Of a stretch of 64,000 bases of DNA, positions 51,038 through 59,057 are shown one piece after another. The DNA is taken from contig CAJTDN010000010.1 in assembly GCA_910574865.1 (NCBI GenBank), positions 155,838 through 219,837 on the forward strand, in the 5' to 3' direction. Within the stretch, counting starts at the first letter, position 1. Each line of letters starts with the position of its first letter. The position numbers were made by a program, and so were the translations under genes. The notes under the pieces were generated by a model. The model searched no databases. It was given only the letters and a program-made list of their open reading frames with translations, and was not told the origin of the DNA. The stretch comes from Lachnospiraceae bacterium (GTDB lineage: Bacteria; Bacillota; Clostridia; Lachnospirales; Lachnospiraceae).

Positions 51038-53131
51038 TTACCCTTCTTCACTGCTCCCTTTGTTTCCCGCTCCCGCGTATTTCCTCACAATTTCAAACGG
51101 CGCCGGTCCTACGTCCAATACCGCCTCGTGGAATTCCCTCTGGGAGAACGCCTCGCCTTCCCTCGCCGCCCATTCCTTTTTCATCTCCAGAAATTCCAGG
51201 TACCCGACATAATATCGCAAATAATTTCCCGGCGACCCGATAATCAATTCATAAACCTTCTCAATCGTCGCCACGTCGCCGATTCCGTAGGACGAAAAAA
51301 AGGCGACCGTGTCCATCCTGCTCCACCCGTCATAATGGATTCCGATGTCGGCCAGCGTGTACAGCCCGAGCATGATGGAGGCGTTCTTCTGTAAAAGCGT
51401 CGCCTGCTCCTTTGGCAAGGGCGTCAAATAATAGCTGCACATTTCCGCATATGTCGCCCACCCCTCGACGTAGCCGCCGAAATTGAAGACGCTTCTCACC
51501 GGATCTGGATTCCTCCCCGCGAAATACACCGTCTGGTACAAATGCCCCGGATACCCTTCGTGCGCCAACGTCGTGAACAGCGTCAGCTCGCTCCCCATGT
51601 GTGCCTGGTTGACGTAAATCACGTTGTCCTTGTAATCGTCAATCGCCGGAATCATGTAAAATGCCGGACTTAAATGCTCCTCCATTGCCTTCGGCACGTA
51701 TTTCACGGTATATGTCGCCTCCTTCAAGGCCGGGAAGCTCTTCTCCATCCCGACCTGCAAATCCTTGAGGATGACCAGCGGGTCGGTCGAAAACTCCGAG
51801 GAAACCGCCGCCGAGGCCTGCACCGCCTCCCGCACGCGCATGTTGACGCTGGCACTTTCCGCACTTCGGTTTTCCTCTCCCGTGTTCTGGCCACCACTTT
51901 GACCCTCTTCGCCGCTTTGGCCACTTTCACCCCGACCGCCATTTTGACCGCTCCCGCTTTGGCCACTTTCACCCTGGCTGCCATTTTGACCACTCCCGCT
52001 TTGGCCACTTTCACCCCGACCGCCATTTTGACCGCTCCCGCTTTGGCCACTTTCACCCTGGCTGCCATTTTGACCACTCCCGCTTTTTTGGCTGCCGCTT
52101 TGGCTTTCCCCGTCCTCACCGCCACTCTGCCGCTGCATCTCCCCCAGCACGGCCTCCATCGCCTCAAGGTCCGCCAGAATCTGCTGCTTCGTCAAGAGCT
52201 TCATGTCCTCCACCGACCGCTCGGATCCGGTTCCCGCTCGTACCAGGTACTCATAATATGTTTTCCCCTCCGGCAAATAACACAGCCCCTTCTCGTTCGT
52301 CCCTTTCCCTCTCATTTCCTGCAATGCCGCCGTCAGCTTCCGATATGCGGGCATCACGTAAGTGCGTATCATCAACGCGTTTTTTTCCATATAATCGCTC
52401 TTTTCCTCTTCCGTCAATTCTTCAATCAATTTTACCCTTTCGACGAACGTGGAAATCAAATAGTTGTTTTCCCCCATGTCCAAAAACGCGTTACATTGCC
52501 GCATGACCTCGTCAACCGCGTAATCCGCCATGAACAAGCCCGCCTCCGCCTTTTTTTTCTCGAATTCAATCAACGAGTCAAAATAATCCGGCATTGTCTT
52601 CAAAAGCGCCAAATATGTATTTACGTCCTGCCCGGTTCGAAGCGGATATTCCGACAGCACCACGGGAACCTGCGTCTGCACGCCGCTGACCACGCCCAAC
52701 GGCTCCTCGTACAACAAATATTTCGCCCCTTCCTGCGTCATTTCCACACAATATTGCAAAACATCGTAAGTTAACTGATTTTCCTCCGTCAGCTTTTCAT
52801 AAGAAAACTTTTCCAGCGCCTTATTTAAATTTTCCCCGGAAGCCAGTATGCCGCTCCCGTCCGTGGTAAATTTTCCAAACGTGACCTTGTCTTCCGAAAT
52901 TCCGTATTTTTGCGGATCCTTGAGCGTATAATGAAGGCTCACGGTATTGGCCGCCGCCTCTTGGCAAAAAATCTCCGAAGTAAACTCGCGGAACTTTTCG
53001 TTTTGCCTTTCCTCCGTCTGATTTTCGCACCCTGCGCAGGTTACGGCAAGGGCAATGGACAGCCCAGCGAGCAATCCCCGAAACCGCCTCTTGGGAAATT
53101 CACGTTGCATGTTGAACACTTGCGAGAACAT
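51038..53131 (-). CDS. DUF885 family lipoprotein, peptidase-like, with tandem-repeat insert
   Basis: A 697-residue protein with a basic head, a lipobox-like AVTCAGC and a DUF885 domain. The zinc-type motif LAHEGYPGHLYQT and the later VEGWATYAEMCSYYL are both present, the pattern shared by this group with M32-like carboxypeptidases. Residues about 345-430 are a Ser/Gly/Gln-rich low-complexity insert. ATG 53131 has TAGGAG upstream; in-frame ATGs at 53155 and 53110 lack one. It is probably an extracellular peptidase acting during sporulation or nutrition. It stands between spmB and spmA on the same strand. Confidence 0.85.
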   Translation of the reverse strand: MFSQVFNMQREFPKRRFRGLLAGLSIALAVTCAGCENQTEERQNEKFREFTSEIFCQEAAANTVSLHYTLKDPQKYGISEDKVTFGKFTTDGSGILASGENLNKALEKFSYEKLTEENQLTYDVLQYCVEMTQEGAKYLLYEEPLGVVSGVQTQVPVVLSEYPLRTGQDVNTYLALLKTMPDYFDSLIEFEKKKAEAGLFMADYAVDEVMRQCNAFLDMGENNYLISTFVERVKLIEELTEEEKSDYMEKNALMIRTYVMPAYRKLTAALQEMRGKGTNEKGLCYLPEGKTYYEYLVRAGTGSERSVEDMKLLTKQQILADLEAMEAVLGEMQRQSGGEDGESQSGSQKSGSGQNGSQGESGQSGSGQNGGRGESGQSGSGQNGSQGESGQSGSGQNGGRGESGQSGEEGQSGGQNTGEENRSAESASVNMRVREAVQASAAVSSEFSTDPLVILKDLQVGMEKSFPALKEATYTVKYVPKAMEEHLSPAFYMIPAIDDYKDNVIYVNQAHMGSELTLFTTLAHEGYPGHLYQTVYFAGRNPDPVRSVFNFGGYVEGWATYAEMCSYYLTPLPKEQATLLQKNASIMLGLYTLADIGIHYDGWSRMDTVAFFSSYGIGDVATIEKVYELIIGSPGNYLRYYVGYLEFLEMKKEWAAREGEAFSQREFHEAVLDVGPAPFEIVRKYAGAGNKGSSEEG
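51917..52084 (-). repeat. Four 42-bp tandem repeats inside the DUF885 gene
   Basis: Units start at 51917, 51959, 52001 and 52043 (plus-strand TTGGCCACTTTCACC...). Units 1 and 3 share the CCCGACCG form and units 2 and 4 the CCTGGCTG form, so an 84-bp pair was duplicated. They encode GQSGSGQNGSQGES or the GGRGES variant. Confidence 0.92.
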
Positions 53132-53304
53132 AGAAACTCCTAAGACTCTTTTCATTTATTTTATGAACGGACAAAAATGGTTATTCCTTATTTTTCACCC
53201 GCGCGTCACGCATGCGGGACAAAAAATCCCTTTCCGGCACGGCGTGCCCCACGGCATTTCTGGCAACACGGCGACAAGCCGCGTCCCGCCCCAAACGGCG
53301 CACC

Positions 53305-53829
53305 TCACAGCATTCCCGCCAGCACGACACTGGCGGCCAGTCCGGCCGCAGTGGCAACCAACGCCCCGGCCAGAGTGTAGCGGGTCTTCGTCACCTTGGC
53401 CGTCATGAAGTAAACGCTCATCGTATAAAAAATGGTTTCCGTGCACGACATGGAAATGGAAGCGATAAGGCCGATGTAGGAATCCGTGCCGTGCTCCTTG
53501 AAAATGTCCAGCAAAAGTCCCGTGGCGGCCGAGGAGGAAAACATCTTCACGATGGTGAGCGGGACAAGTTCCCCCGGAAACCCGGCATGGACGGTAAATC
53601 GCCCGATGATTCCAGAAACAAAGTCAAGGAAGCCCGAGGCCCGCAAAATGCCCACCGCGACCATCAGCCCGATTAGCGTGGGCATGATTTTAATCACGGT
53701 AAGAAAACCGTCATGCGCCCCCTTTATGAACGTGTCGTAAACGTCCGTCCCTTTTAGCAACGCATAGACGATGATGGACAGTATCAAAAAAGGAACTATA
53801 AAATCGGAAATATAAAGAAAAAACTGCAT
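53305..53829 (-). CDS. spmB: Spore maturation protein B
   Basis: A 174-residue membrane protein with SpmB/nucleoside-recognition features: DFIVPFLILSIIVYALLKGT, VYDTFIKGAHDGFLTVIKIM, PTLIGLMVAVGILRASG and the conserved ATGLLLDIFKEHGTDSYIG and CTETIFYTMSVYF. GGGAGG lies five bases before ATG 53829. It acts with SpmA in the spore membrane. Upstream (53863-54059) no gene is seen. Confidence 0.92.
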   Translation of the reverse strand: MQFFLYISDFIVPFLILSIIVYALLKGTDVYDTFIKGAHDGFLTVIKIMPTLIGLMVAVGILRASGFLDFVSGIIGRFTVHAGFPGELVPLTIVKMFSSSAATGLLLDIFKEHGTDSYIGLIASISMSCTETIFYTMSVYFMTAKVTKTRYTLAGALVATAAGLAASVVLAGML

Positions 53830-54059
53830 GTGACCTCCCAAAGCATTTTGAAAGCCGCGCATTTGGTTATGTATATGAAAAAAACATAAACGCTATTCAT
53901 GGTAATTTCGCGACCGCGCCCGGAAAGTTTTCATAAAAAAACATCCTGCACGGACAGCAAGACCACCACGTTCATTTTTAGTTGTATAATGTTACATTTT
54001 ATGGTAAACTTACTACTGAACGAATGATTTACATTTACTGAAACTTGGGAGGTACGACG

Positions 54060-54719
54060 ATGGCCAGCCTGACGTTAGAGAATTTGACGAAAACATACCC
54101 GAACGGATTCCATTCGGTGAAAAACATCTCCCTTGAAATCAAGGACGGCGAAATCGTCATCCTGCAAGGGCCGAGCGGCTGTGGCAAGTCCACCATCCTG
54201 CGCATGATCGGGGGGCTGGAGGATGTCACCTCGGGCGAAATCCATCTTGGGAGCACCTTGTTAAACGACGTTTTGCCGTGCGACCGCCCCCTGGCCATGC
54301 TGTTTCAAAACTACGCGATGTATCCCCACTTAAACGTCTACGAAAACATGGCGTTGGGACTGAAATTGCGCAACATGCCCAGAAACATCATCGACTCACG
54401 TGTCAAGTCAACTGCGGACTTTTTAGGCATCGGCAAACTATTGGACAAAAAAAACCGCTCCGTCTCCGAAGCGGACAAGCAAAAGGTCGCCCTCGGACGG
54501 GCCATCGTCTGCAAACCGAAAGTCATGCTCGTGGACGAGGACTTTGCCCACGGCAATCCCGGCCTGCGCGGCGACCTGCTACACTACCTGCAAAAAATAA
54601 ACCAAGAATACCATACGACCATCCTTTACGCCACGAGGACGCCCGGGGAATCGTGCGGCCTGGGCGGAAAAACCGTGCTCCTCAAAAGTGGGGAAATCGA
54701 GAACATCATCCCCGCGTAA
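54060..54719 (+). CDS. Degenerate MalK/UgpC-like ABC ATPase
   Basis: A 219-residue protein related to sugar-importer ATPases. Walker A is intact (GPSGCGKST, 37-45) as is the Q-loop (FQNYAMYPHLNVYENMA). The signature LSGGQ is replaced by VSEADKQ, the Walker B/D-loop reads MLVDEDFAHGNPGLR instead of the LFDEPLSNLDAxLR form, and the H-loop His is Arg (YATRTPGE). The C-terminal TOBE region (about 130 residues) is missing. GGGAGG before ATG 54060 is good and the frame is clean, so it may be a retained pseudo-ATPase with a regulatory role rather than a dead gene. No permease is adjacent. Confidence 0.82.
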   Translation: MASLTLENLTKTYPNGFHSVKNISLEIKDGEIVILQGPSGCGKSTILRMIGGLEDVTSGEIHLGSTLLNDVLPCDRPLAMLFQNYAMYPHLNVYENMALGLKLRNMPRNIIDSRVKSTADFLGIGKLLDKKNRSVSEADKQKVALGRAIVCKPKVMLVDEDFAHGNPGLRGDLLHYLQKINQEYHTTILYATRTPGESCGLGGKTVLLKSGEIENIIPA

Positions 54720-54752
54720 TTTCGCGGGGCACATCCGCTGCACGGCCACGCC

Positions 54753-55601
54753 TCATTCTTCCGCGACCAGCCTTTGGTAAATTTCCCGCTTGGCCACGCC
54801 GCGGTCCTTGGCGACTTTTTTCATTGCCTCCTTTTTGTCCATCCCCTGCGACAAATACACCTCCATGTGTTCCCCTACCGGCATGTCTTCCCAACGCGCC
54901 CGCTCCTCGCTGCGCGCCTGCTCCCGGCTCCTGCCTTCGATTACCAGCACGCACTCTCCTTTGGGCCCGTTTTCCTTATAGTAGGACAGCGCATCCCCGA
55001 GCGTGGATCGGAATACCGTCTCATGCCGCTTCGTCAATTCCCGGCAGACACTGACCCGGCGTTCCTCCCCCAAATGTCCCGCCAAAAGCTCCAGCGTCCT
55101 CACGAGCCTATGAGGGGCCTCGTACAAAACCATCGTCCGCGTCTCCCTCGAGAGCTCGTCCAGCACGTCCGCGCGTTCCTTCTTGTCACTTGGCAAAAAT
55201 GCCTCAAAGGCAAACCGTCTCGTAGCCATGCCGGACAACGTAAGGGCCGTGACGCAAGCCGACGCCCCCGGAAGCGAGGTGACCTCGATACCCGCCTCAT
55301 AGCACATTTTCACCAGTTCCTCCCCGGGGTCGGAAATCCCCGGCGTTCCCGCGTCGGTAACCAGCGCCACGTTCTCGCCCGCCGACATCCTGTCCACGAG
55401 CATACGTCCTTTTTCATACTTGTTATATTCATGGTAACTTGTCATCGGCGTGCGGATTTCAAAATGATTCAAAAGCTTGATGCTGTTTCGCGTGTCCTCC
55501 GCCGCAATCAAGTCCACTTCCCTCAACGTCCGGATTGCCCGCAACGTCATGTCCTCCAAGTTCCCGATTGGGGTCGCGCACAAATACAACGTCCCGGACA
55601 T
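54753..55601 (-). CDS. rsmI: 16S rRNA (cytidine1402-2'-O)-methyltransferase
   Basis: A 282-residue SAM-dependent methyltransferase of the tetrapyrrole-methylase fold: LYLCATPIGNLEDMTLRAIR, EDTRNSIKLLNHF, LVTDAGTPGISDPG and CRELTKRHETVFR are all RsmI landmarks. It methylates the ribose of C1402 in 16S rRNA. ATG 55601 has GGGAGG upstream; a GTG at 55610 overlapping the trmN6 stop (GTGA) is an alternative. Last gene of the housekeeping operon. Confidence 0.95.
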   Translation of the reverse strand: MSGTLYLCATPIGNLEDMTLRAIRTLREVDLIAAEDTRNSIKLLNHFEIRTPMTSYHEYNKYEKGRMLVDRMSAGENVALVTDAGTPGISDPGEELVKMCYEAGIEVTSLPGASACVTALTLSGMATRRFAFEAFLPSDKKERADVLDELSRETRTMVLYEAPHRLVRTLELLAGHLGEERRVSVCRELTKRHETVFRSTLGDALSYYKENGPKGECVLVIEGRSREQARSEERARWEDMPVGEHMEVYLSQGMDKKEAMKKVAKDRGVAKREIYQRLVAEE

Positions 55602-55606
55602 GCCCC

Positions 55607-56326
55607 TCACCTCCCGCCATGCAAAATAACCGGCGGCTCCACCTTCACCCTCGACTTGCCGCCCTTTATCCCTTCAATCAATACCATCACCGGCTCCCTG
55701 TCCACATAAGGATGTACGAACCTGATACGCTTCGGTTCAATTTTGTACCCGCACATTTTCGTCATGATTTCCGCCAACCGAAACGGCTTGTGAACCATGT
55801 AAAACCGCCCCCTGCTCTCCGGCAAAAGCTTCGCGCTCTCGCGCAGCACGTCATCCAGCGAACACAACACCTCGTGCCTGGCAATCGTCCGTGAGTCCCC
55901 CGCGTTCTTCAAGCCATGCTCGTTTATCATGTAAGGAGGGTTTGCCGTAATCACGTCAAAAAAGGCCGGCTTAAAAATTGCCGCCGCCTCCTTGACGTCC
56001 CCCTCCACGATTGAAATTCTATCCTCCAGCGCATTAAGCTTCACGCTGCGCCGCGCCATGTCCACGCTTTCCCCCTGGATTTCCAGCCCCGTGAATGTCT
56101 TGCCCCGGCTTTTTCCCGCCAGCAAAATGGGAATCACCCCGGTTCCGGTTCCCAAGTCGAGCACCGTCTCTCCCGGCCGCACCTTGGCGAAATCCGACAA
56201 GAGCACCGCGTCCACGCCAAAACAAAACCTCCTCGGATCCTGGATAATCCAAAACCCGCTCAATTGCAAGTCGTCCAGGCGCTCGCCCGGACGCAGGATT
56301 TTAGTTACGTCCCTCTCTTCGTTCAT
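55607..56326 (-). CDS. trmN6: tRNA1(Val) adenine-37 N6-methyltransferase-like protein (YabB/TrmN6)
   Basis: A 239-residue class I methyltransferase: QDPRRFCFGVDAVLLSDFA (typical N-terminus), VLDLGTGTGVIPILLAG motif I and the N6-adenine motif ANPPYM. This group lies next to rsmI in Firmicutes (yabB-yazA-yabC in Bacillus); here no yazA (GIY-YIG) gene lies between them. It overlaps or abuts rsmI. Confidence 0.9.
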   Translation of the reverse strand: MNEERDVTKILRPGERLDDLQLSGFWIIQDPRRFCFGVDAVLLSDFAKVRPGETVLDLGTGTGVIPILLAGKSRGKTFTGLEIQGESVDMARRSVKLNALEDRISIVEGDVKEAAAIFKPAFFDVITANPPYMINEHGLKNAGDSRTIARHEVLCSLDDVLRESAKLLPESRGRFYMVHKPFRLAEIMTKMCGYKIEPKRIRFVHPYVDREPVMVLIEGIKGGKSRVKVEPPVILHGGR

Positions 56327-56386
56327 GAATCTTGCTTCCCGTTTTCCGGTTTCATCCGGCGTACACGCCGGAATCCCGTTTTACAG

Positions 56387-57265
56387 TCAATCCTTTTCCA
56401 ACTTCGCCAAAGCCTTCATTTCCTCCTTGGAAACCTTGGCCTTCTTACGCCTTGGCCGAAACCGCAGCTCACTGGCGTGGTACTCGCGGATTTCCTTTTC
56501 GTCGCTGTCCAGTGTCACAATGACCTTGACAAGCCCCCGCAAGACGCTTAAGGAATGCACGTTTCCACTCAATCCGTCCGGCGTCGTGACCATGTCCCCC
56601 ACGGACGGCAAATGGCTGTTCAACTCCTCGTACGTTTCCTCCTCATTAGTCAGGCAGCACATCAAGCGGCCGCAAACACCGGATATCTTGGTCGGATTCA
56701 ACGACAAGTTCTGCTCCTTCGCCATCTTGATTGACACCGCCGCAAACTCCGACAAGTACGTGTTGCAACATAACGGCCTCCCGCAAATACCGATGCCGCC
56801 ACGGAACTTCGTCTCGTCCCGCACCCCAATCTGGCGCAACTCGATCCTCGTGCGGAATACCGCCGCCAAATCCTTGACCAGCTCGCGGAAGTCAATCCTC
56901 CCGTCCGCCGTAAAATAAAACAGCACTTTATTGTTGTCAAACGTGTATTCCGCGTCAATCAGCTTCATCTCAAGCTCATGCTTGCGAATCTTCTCCAGGC
57001 AAATGCGAAACGCCGCCTTTTCCTTCTCCTTGTTCTTTTCCACAGTCTTTTCGTCCTGCTCGTTCGCGATTCTAAGAACCGGCTTCAACGGCTGCACCAC
57101 GTCCTCGTCCGGCACGTCCCTCGGCCCGCTCACGACGCGCCCGTACTCCACGCCGCGCGCCGTCTCCACAATGACGTGGTCTCCCTGCCGGATGTCCAGC
57201 TTCCCCGGCGCAAAAAAGTATATCTTCCCCGCCGTCCTAAACCTCACTCCAATTACCTTCGTCAT
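56387..57265 (-). CDS. ricT: PSP1-domain protein RicT (YaaT)
   Basis: A 292-residue protein starting MTKVIGVRFRTAGKIYFFAP behind AAGGAG (frame open to 57322). The PSP1 C-terminal domain (LELRQIGVRDETKF-like IELRQIGVRDETKFRGGIG) carries the conserved cysteines CGRPLCC, CG..MCC (GVCGRLMCCL). RicT works with RicA and RicF in an iron-sulfur complex that controls RNase Y processing and sporulation in Bacillus. A lysine-rich tail (about 270-290) closes it. Placed between holB and trmN6, as in Bacillus. Confidence 0.92.
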   Translation of the reverse strand: MTKVIGVRFRTAGKIYFFAPGKLDIRQGDHVIVETARGVEYGRVVSGPRDVPDEDVVQPLKPVLRIANEQDEKTVEKNKEKEKAAFRICLEKIRKHELEMKLIDAEYTFDNNKVLFYFTADGRIDFRELVKDLAAVFRTRIELRQIGVRDETKFRGGIGICGRPLCCNTYLSEFAAVSIKMAKEQNLSLNPTKISGVCGRLMCCLTNEEETYEELNSHLPSVGDMVTTPDGLSGNVHSLSVLRGLVKVIVTLDSDEKEIREYHASELRFRPRRKKAKVSKEEMKALAKLEKD

Positions 57266-57285
57266 ATTTAAAATCTCCTTGTCAT

Positions 57286-57391
57286 TTCTCCTTGATTGCC
57301 TGCAAAAGCAAGTCCACCGCATTCCCCTGGCCGCCGATGCCGGTGCCCGTCTGTCAGTTCTCCTTAATCGCCTGCAAAAGCAAGTCCATCG
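57286..57391 (-). repeat. Duplication of the 3' end of holB
   Basis: The 34 bases at 57286-57319 repeat 57358-57391 with four differences. The second is the end of holB (coding LLLQAIKEN and stop); the first lies downstream of the stop and would code DLLLQAIKEK. It looks like a 72-bp tandem duplication or an old recombination scar. Confidence 0.75.
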
Positions 57392-58349
57392 TCAACTCAA
57401 GGTTCACGTTCGCGTCCAGCCTCGACTTCGCCTTTTCCAACGCGTCCAGTATATTCTCGATTCCCTCGTAGGAACTTCTGCTCGCCCGCTCCTTGATGTA
57501 CCTCAACTGGTCGGCAAAAATGACTCTGTCCACGTTGCGCGTGGCCTTATATATTAAAACGTCCCGGAACCAGACCGCAATCATGTCCAAATAATCATTC
57601 AACTCCACTTTGTACGTCATGCACCGCTTTACCGCCTCCACGAGCTGTTCCGTCTGCATGTCGTTAATCTCGCGCATCAGATGCACGACGTCTTCCTTTA
57701 TTTCATTAAAATGCTCCGAGTTCGCCAGCATGACCGCCTTTCCGATGCTTCCCTGGGCAAATGCCACGCACACGTCCGCCTTGTAATCCGGAACCAAAAG
57801 CTGCTCCATCAAGTACTTCTTCACCAACTGGTCCTTCGTGTTCCGCAGGCGCAACATCACGCACCGCGAACAAACCGTCGGCAACAAGGCACGCGCGTTC
57901 TCCGTCAGCAGCATGATCACCGCGTATTCCGGCGGCTCCTCGACCGTCTTAAGAAGCGCGTTCTGCGCCTGTTCCGTCATCAAGTCCGCCTCCGGGATGA
58001 TGTAAACCTTGTACGGGCTGCCATATGGCTTTATGACGATATCGTTGTTCACCTGCGTGCGGATGTCGTCCACGCTGATTGAATTCGGCTTTTCATGCGT
58101 CACGTAAATAATGTCCGGCTGGTTGCCATGCACGGCCTGCTTACAGGACTGGCACTGGCCGCAAGGGTCGCCGTCCTCCTTCCGATTCTGGCACTGCAGG
58201 CTCATGGCAAACAATTTCGCCATCAGCTTCTTGCCCGACCCCCGGTCCCCGTTCAAAATATACGCATGGGAAATCTTCCCCGATGTCACGGCGCTACTGA
58301 TATATTGTATAATGTTCTTGTGTCCCACCACGTTTATGAAACTACTCAT
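57354..58349 (-). CDS. holB: DNA polymerase III subunit delta'
   Basis: A 331-residue clamp-loader subunit: GHKNIIQYISSAV, HAYILNGDRGSGKK (Walker-A-like with RGSGKK), the four-cysteine zinc module CQNRKEDGDPCGQCQSC, and ADLMTEQAQNALLKTVEEPP with the LLTENARALLPTVCSRC that follows (the SRC motif). It loads the sliding clamp with the tau and delta subunits. It lies between gmk and ricT. Confidence 0.93.
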   Translation of the reverse strand: MSSFINVVGHKNIIQYISSAVTSGKISHAYILNGDRGSGKKLMAKLFAMSLQCQNRKEDGDPCGQCQSCKQAVHGNQPDIIYVTHEKPNSISVDDIRTQVNNDIVIKPYGSPYKVYIIPEADLMTEQAQNALLKTVEEPPEYAVIMLLTENARALLPTVCSRCVMLRLRNTKDQLVKKYLMEQLLVPDYKADVCVAFAQGSIGKAVMLANSEHFNEIKEDVVHLMREINDMQTEQLVEAVKRCMTYKVELNDYLDMIAVWFRDVLIYKATRNVDRVIFADQLRYIKERASRSSYEGIENILDALEKAKSRLDANVNLELTMDLLLQAIKEN

Positions 58350-58415
58350 TTTATCACTCTTCTCTCCGTATGTCTCTGTCGTATGATAGGGAACGTCCCC
58401 GTCTTGTTAATTATA

Positions 58416-59000
58416 TCACATTTTTTCCCGAAGATATACCCCGATTTCGTCAATACATTCCCCAAAATCAATATTTTTGAATTTTCTCCCAATTTCTGCC
58501 CTTTTTAGGTTCTCTTCTGAAAAATCCTCCTCGTCCGCCAGAAACCTGCGGCACATCTCGGCGTATTTCGGCTCCTTCTGTACGCGCTCGCGCGCAAGCG
58601 CCCGCAAAAGCCTCTCGCCGTCCTCCACCTCCACGTACACGGGAACCATCGCCCCGTCCCCGAAATGTTCCTTCATTTTCCCATAAGATTCCAGTGTGCC
58701 GATTACCAAGTAATCATTCCCGTGCAAGTCAACCTGCCCGTCATCAACCGTAAAATATCGCCAGACACCATGTTTCGTCTGATAATCCCGCCGTTCGATC
58801 ACGCGGCCTTCCCGTTCCAATTCCAGCAGCCTCCTATCGTCCACGAAATGATACTCCACGCCGTCCGTCTCCCCCTCGCGTATCGGGCGCGTCGTATACG
58901 GCACGATTTCCTTGTATGCGGGAAACCGTTTTCTCAGCTCCTTGAAGACCGAATCCTTTCCCGACGCGCTCTTTCCCATGATATAACAAATCTTGCCCAC
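58416..59000 (-). CDS. gmk: Guanylate kinase-like protein
   Basis: A 194-residue kinase: ICYIMGKSASGKDSVFKEL (P-loop GKSASGKDS), VPYTTRPIREGETDGVEYHF (GMP-binding), then the lid and VYVEVEDGERLLRALARERV. The start is GTG 59000, with AGGGGG eight to ten bases before, matching the family's MGKI start; the frame is open to 59030. It phosphorylates GMP to GDP. In Bacillus the gene at this place is tmk, so a guanylate-kinase paralogue occupies the slot here, and a second true gmk may exist elsewhere. Confidence 0.88.
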   Translation of the reverse strand: MGKICYIMGKSASGKDSVFKELRKRFPAYKEIVPYTTRPIREGETDGVEYHFVDDRRLLELEREGRVIERRDYQTKHGVWRYFTVDDGQVDLHGNDYLVIGTLESYGKMKEHFGDGAMVPVYVEVEDGERLLRALARERVQKEPKYAEMCRRFLADEEDFSEENLKRAEIGRKFKNIDFGECIDEIGVYLREKM

Positions 59001-59057
59001 TCCTACGTCCCCCTCACACATATAGTTCAATTCACGGCTTACGGCACTTCGGTTCCA

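Noticed and set aside
51674..52774. A 366-codon plus-strand frame opposite the DUF885 gene
   Set aside because: It includes the antisense of the tandem repeats and has no domain or start signal.
54278..55054. Plus-strand frame overlapping the MalK-like gene and rsmI
   Set aside because: It runs through two convergent genes in a wrong frame and has no homology that I can recognise.
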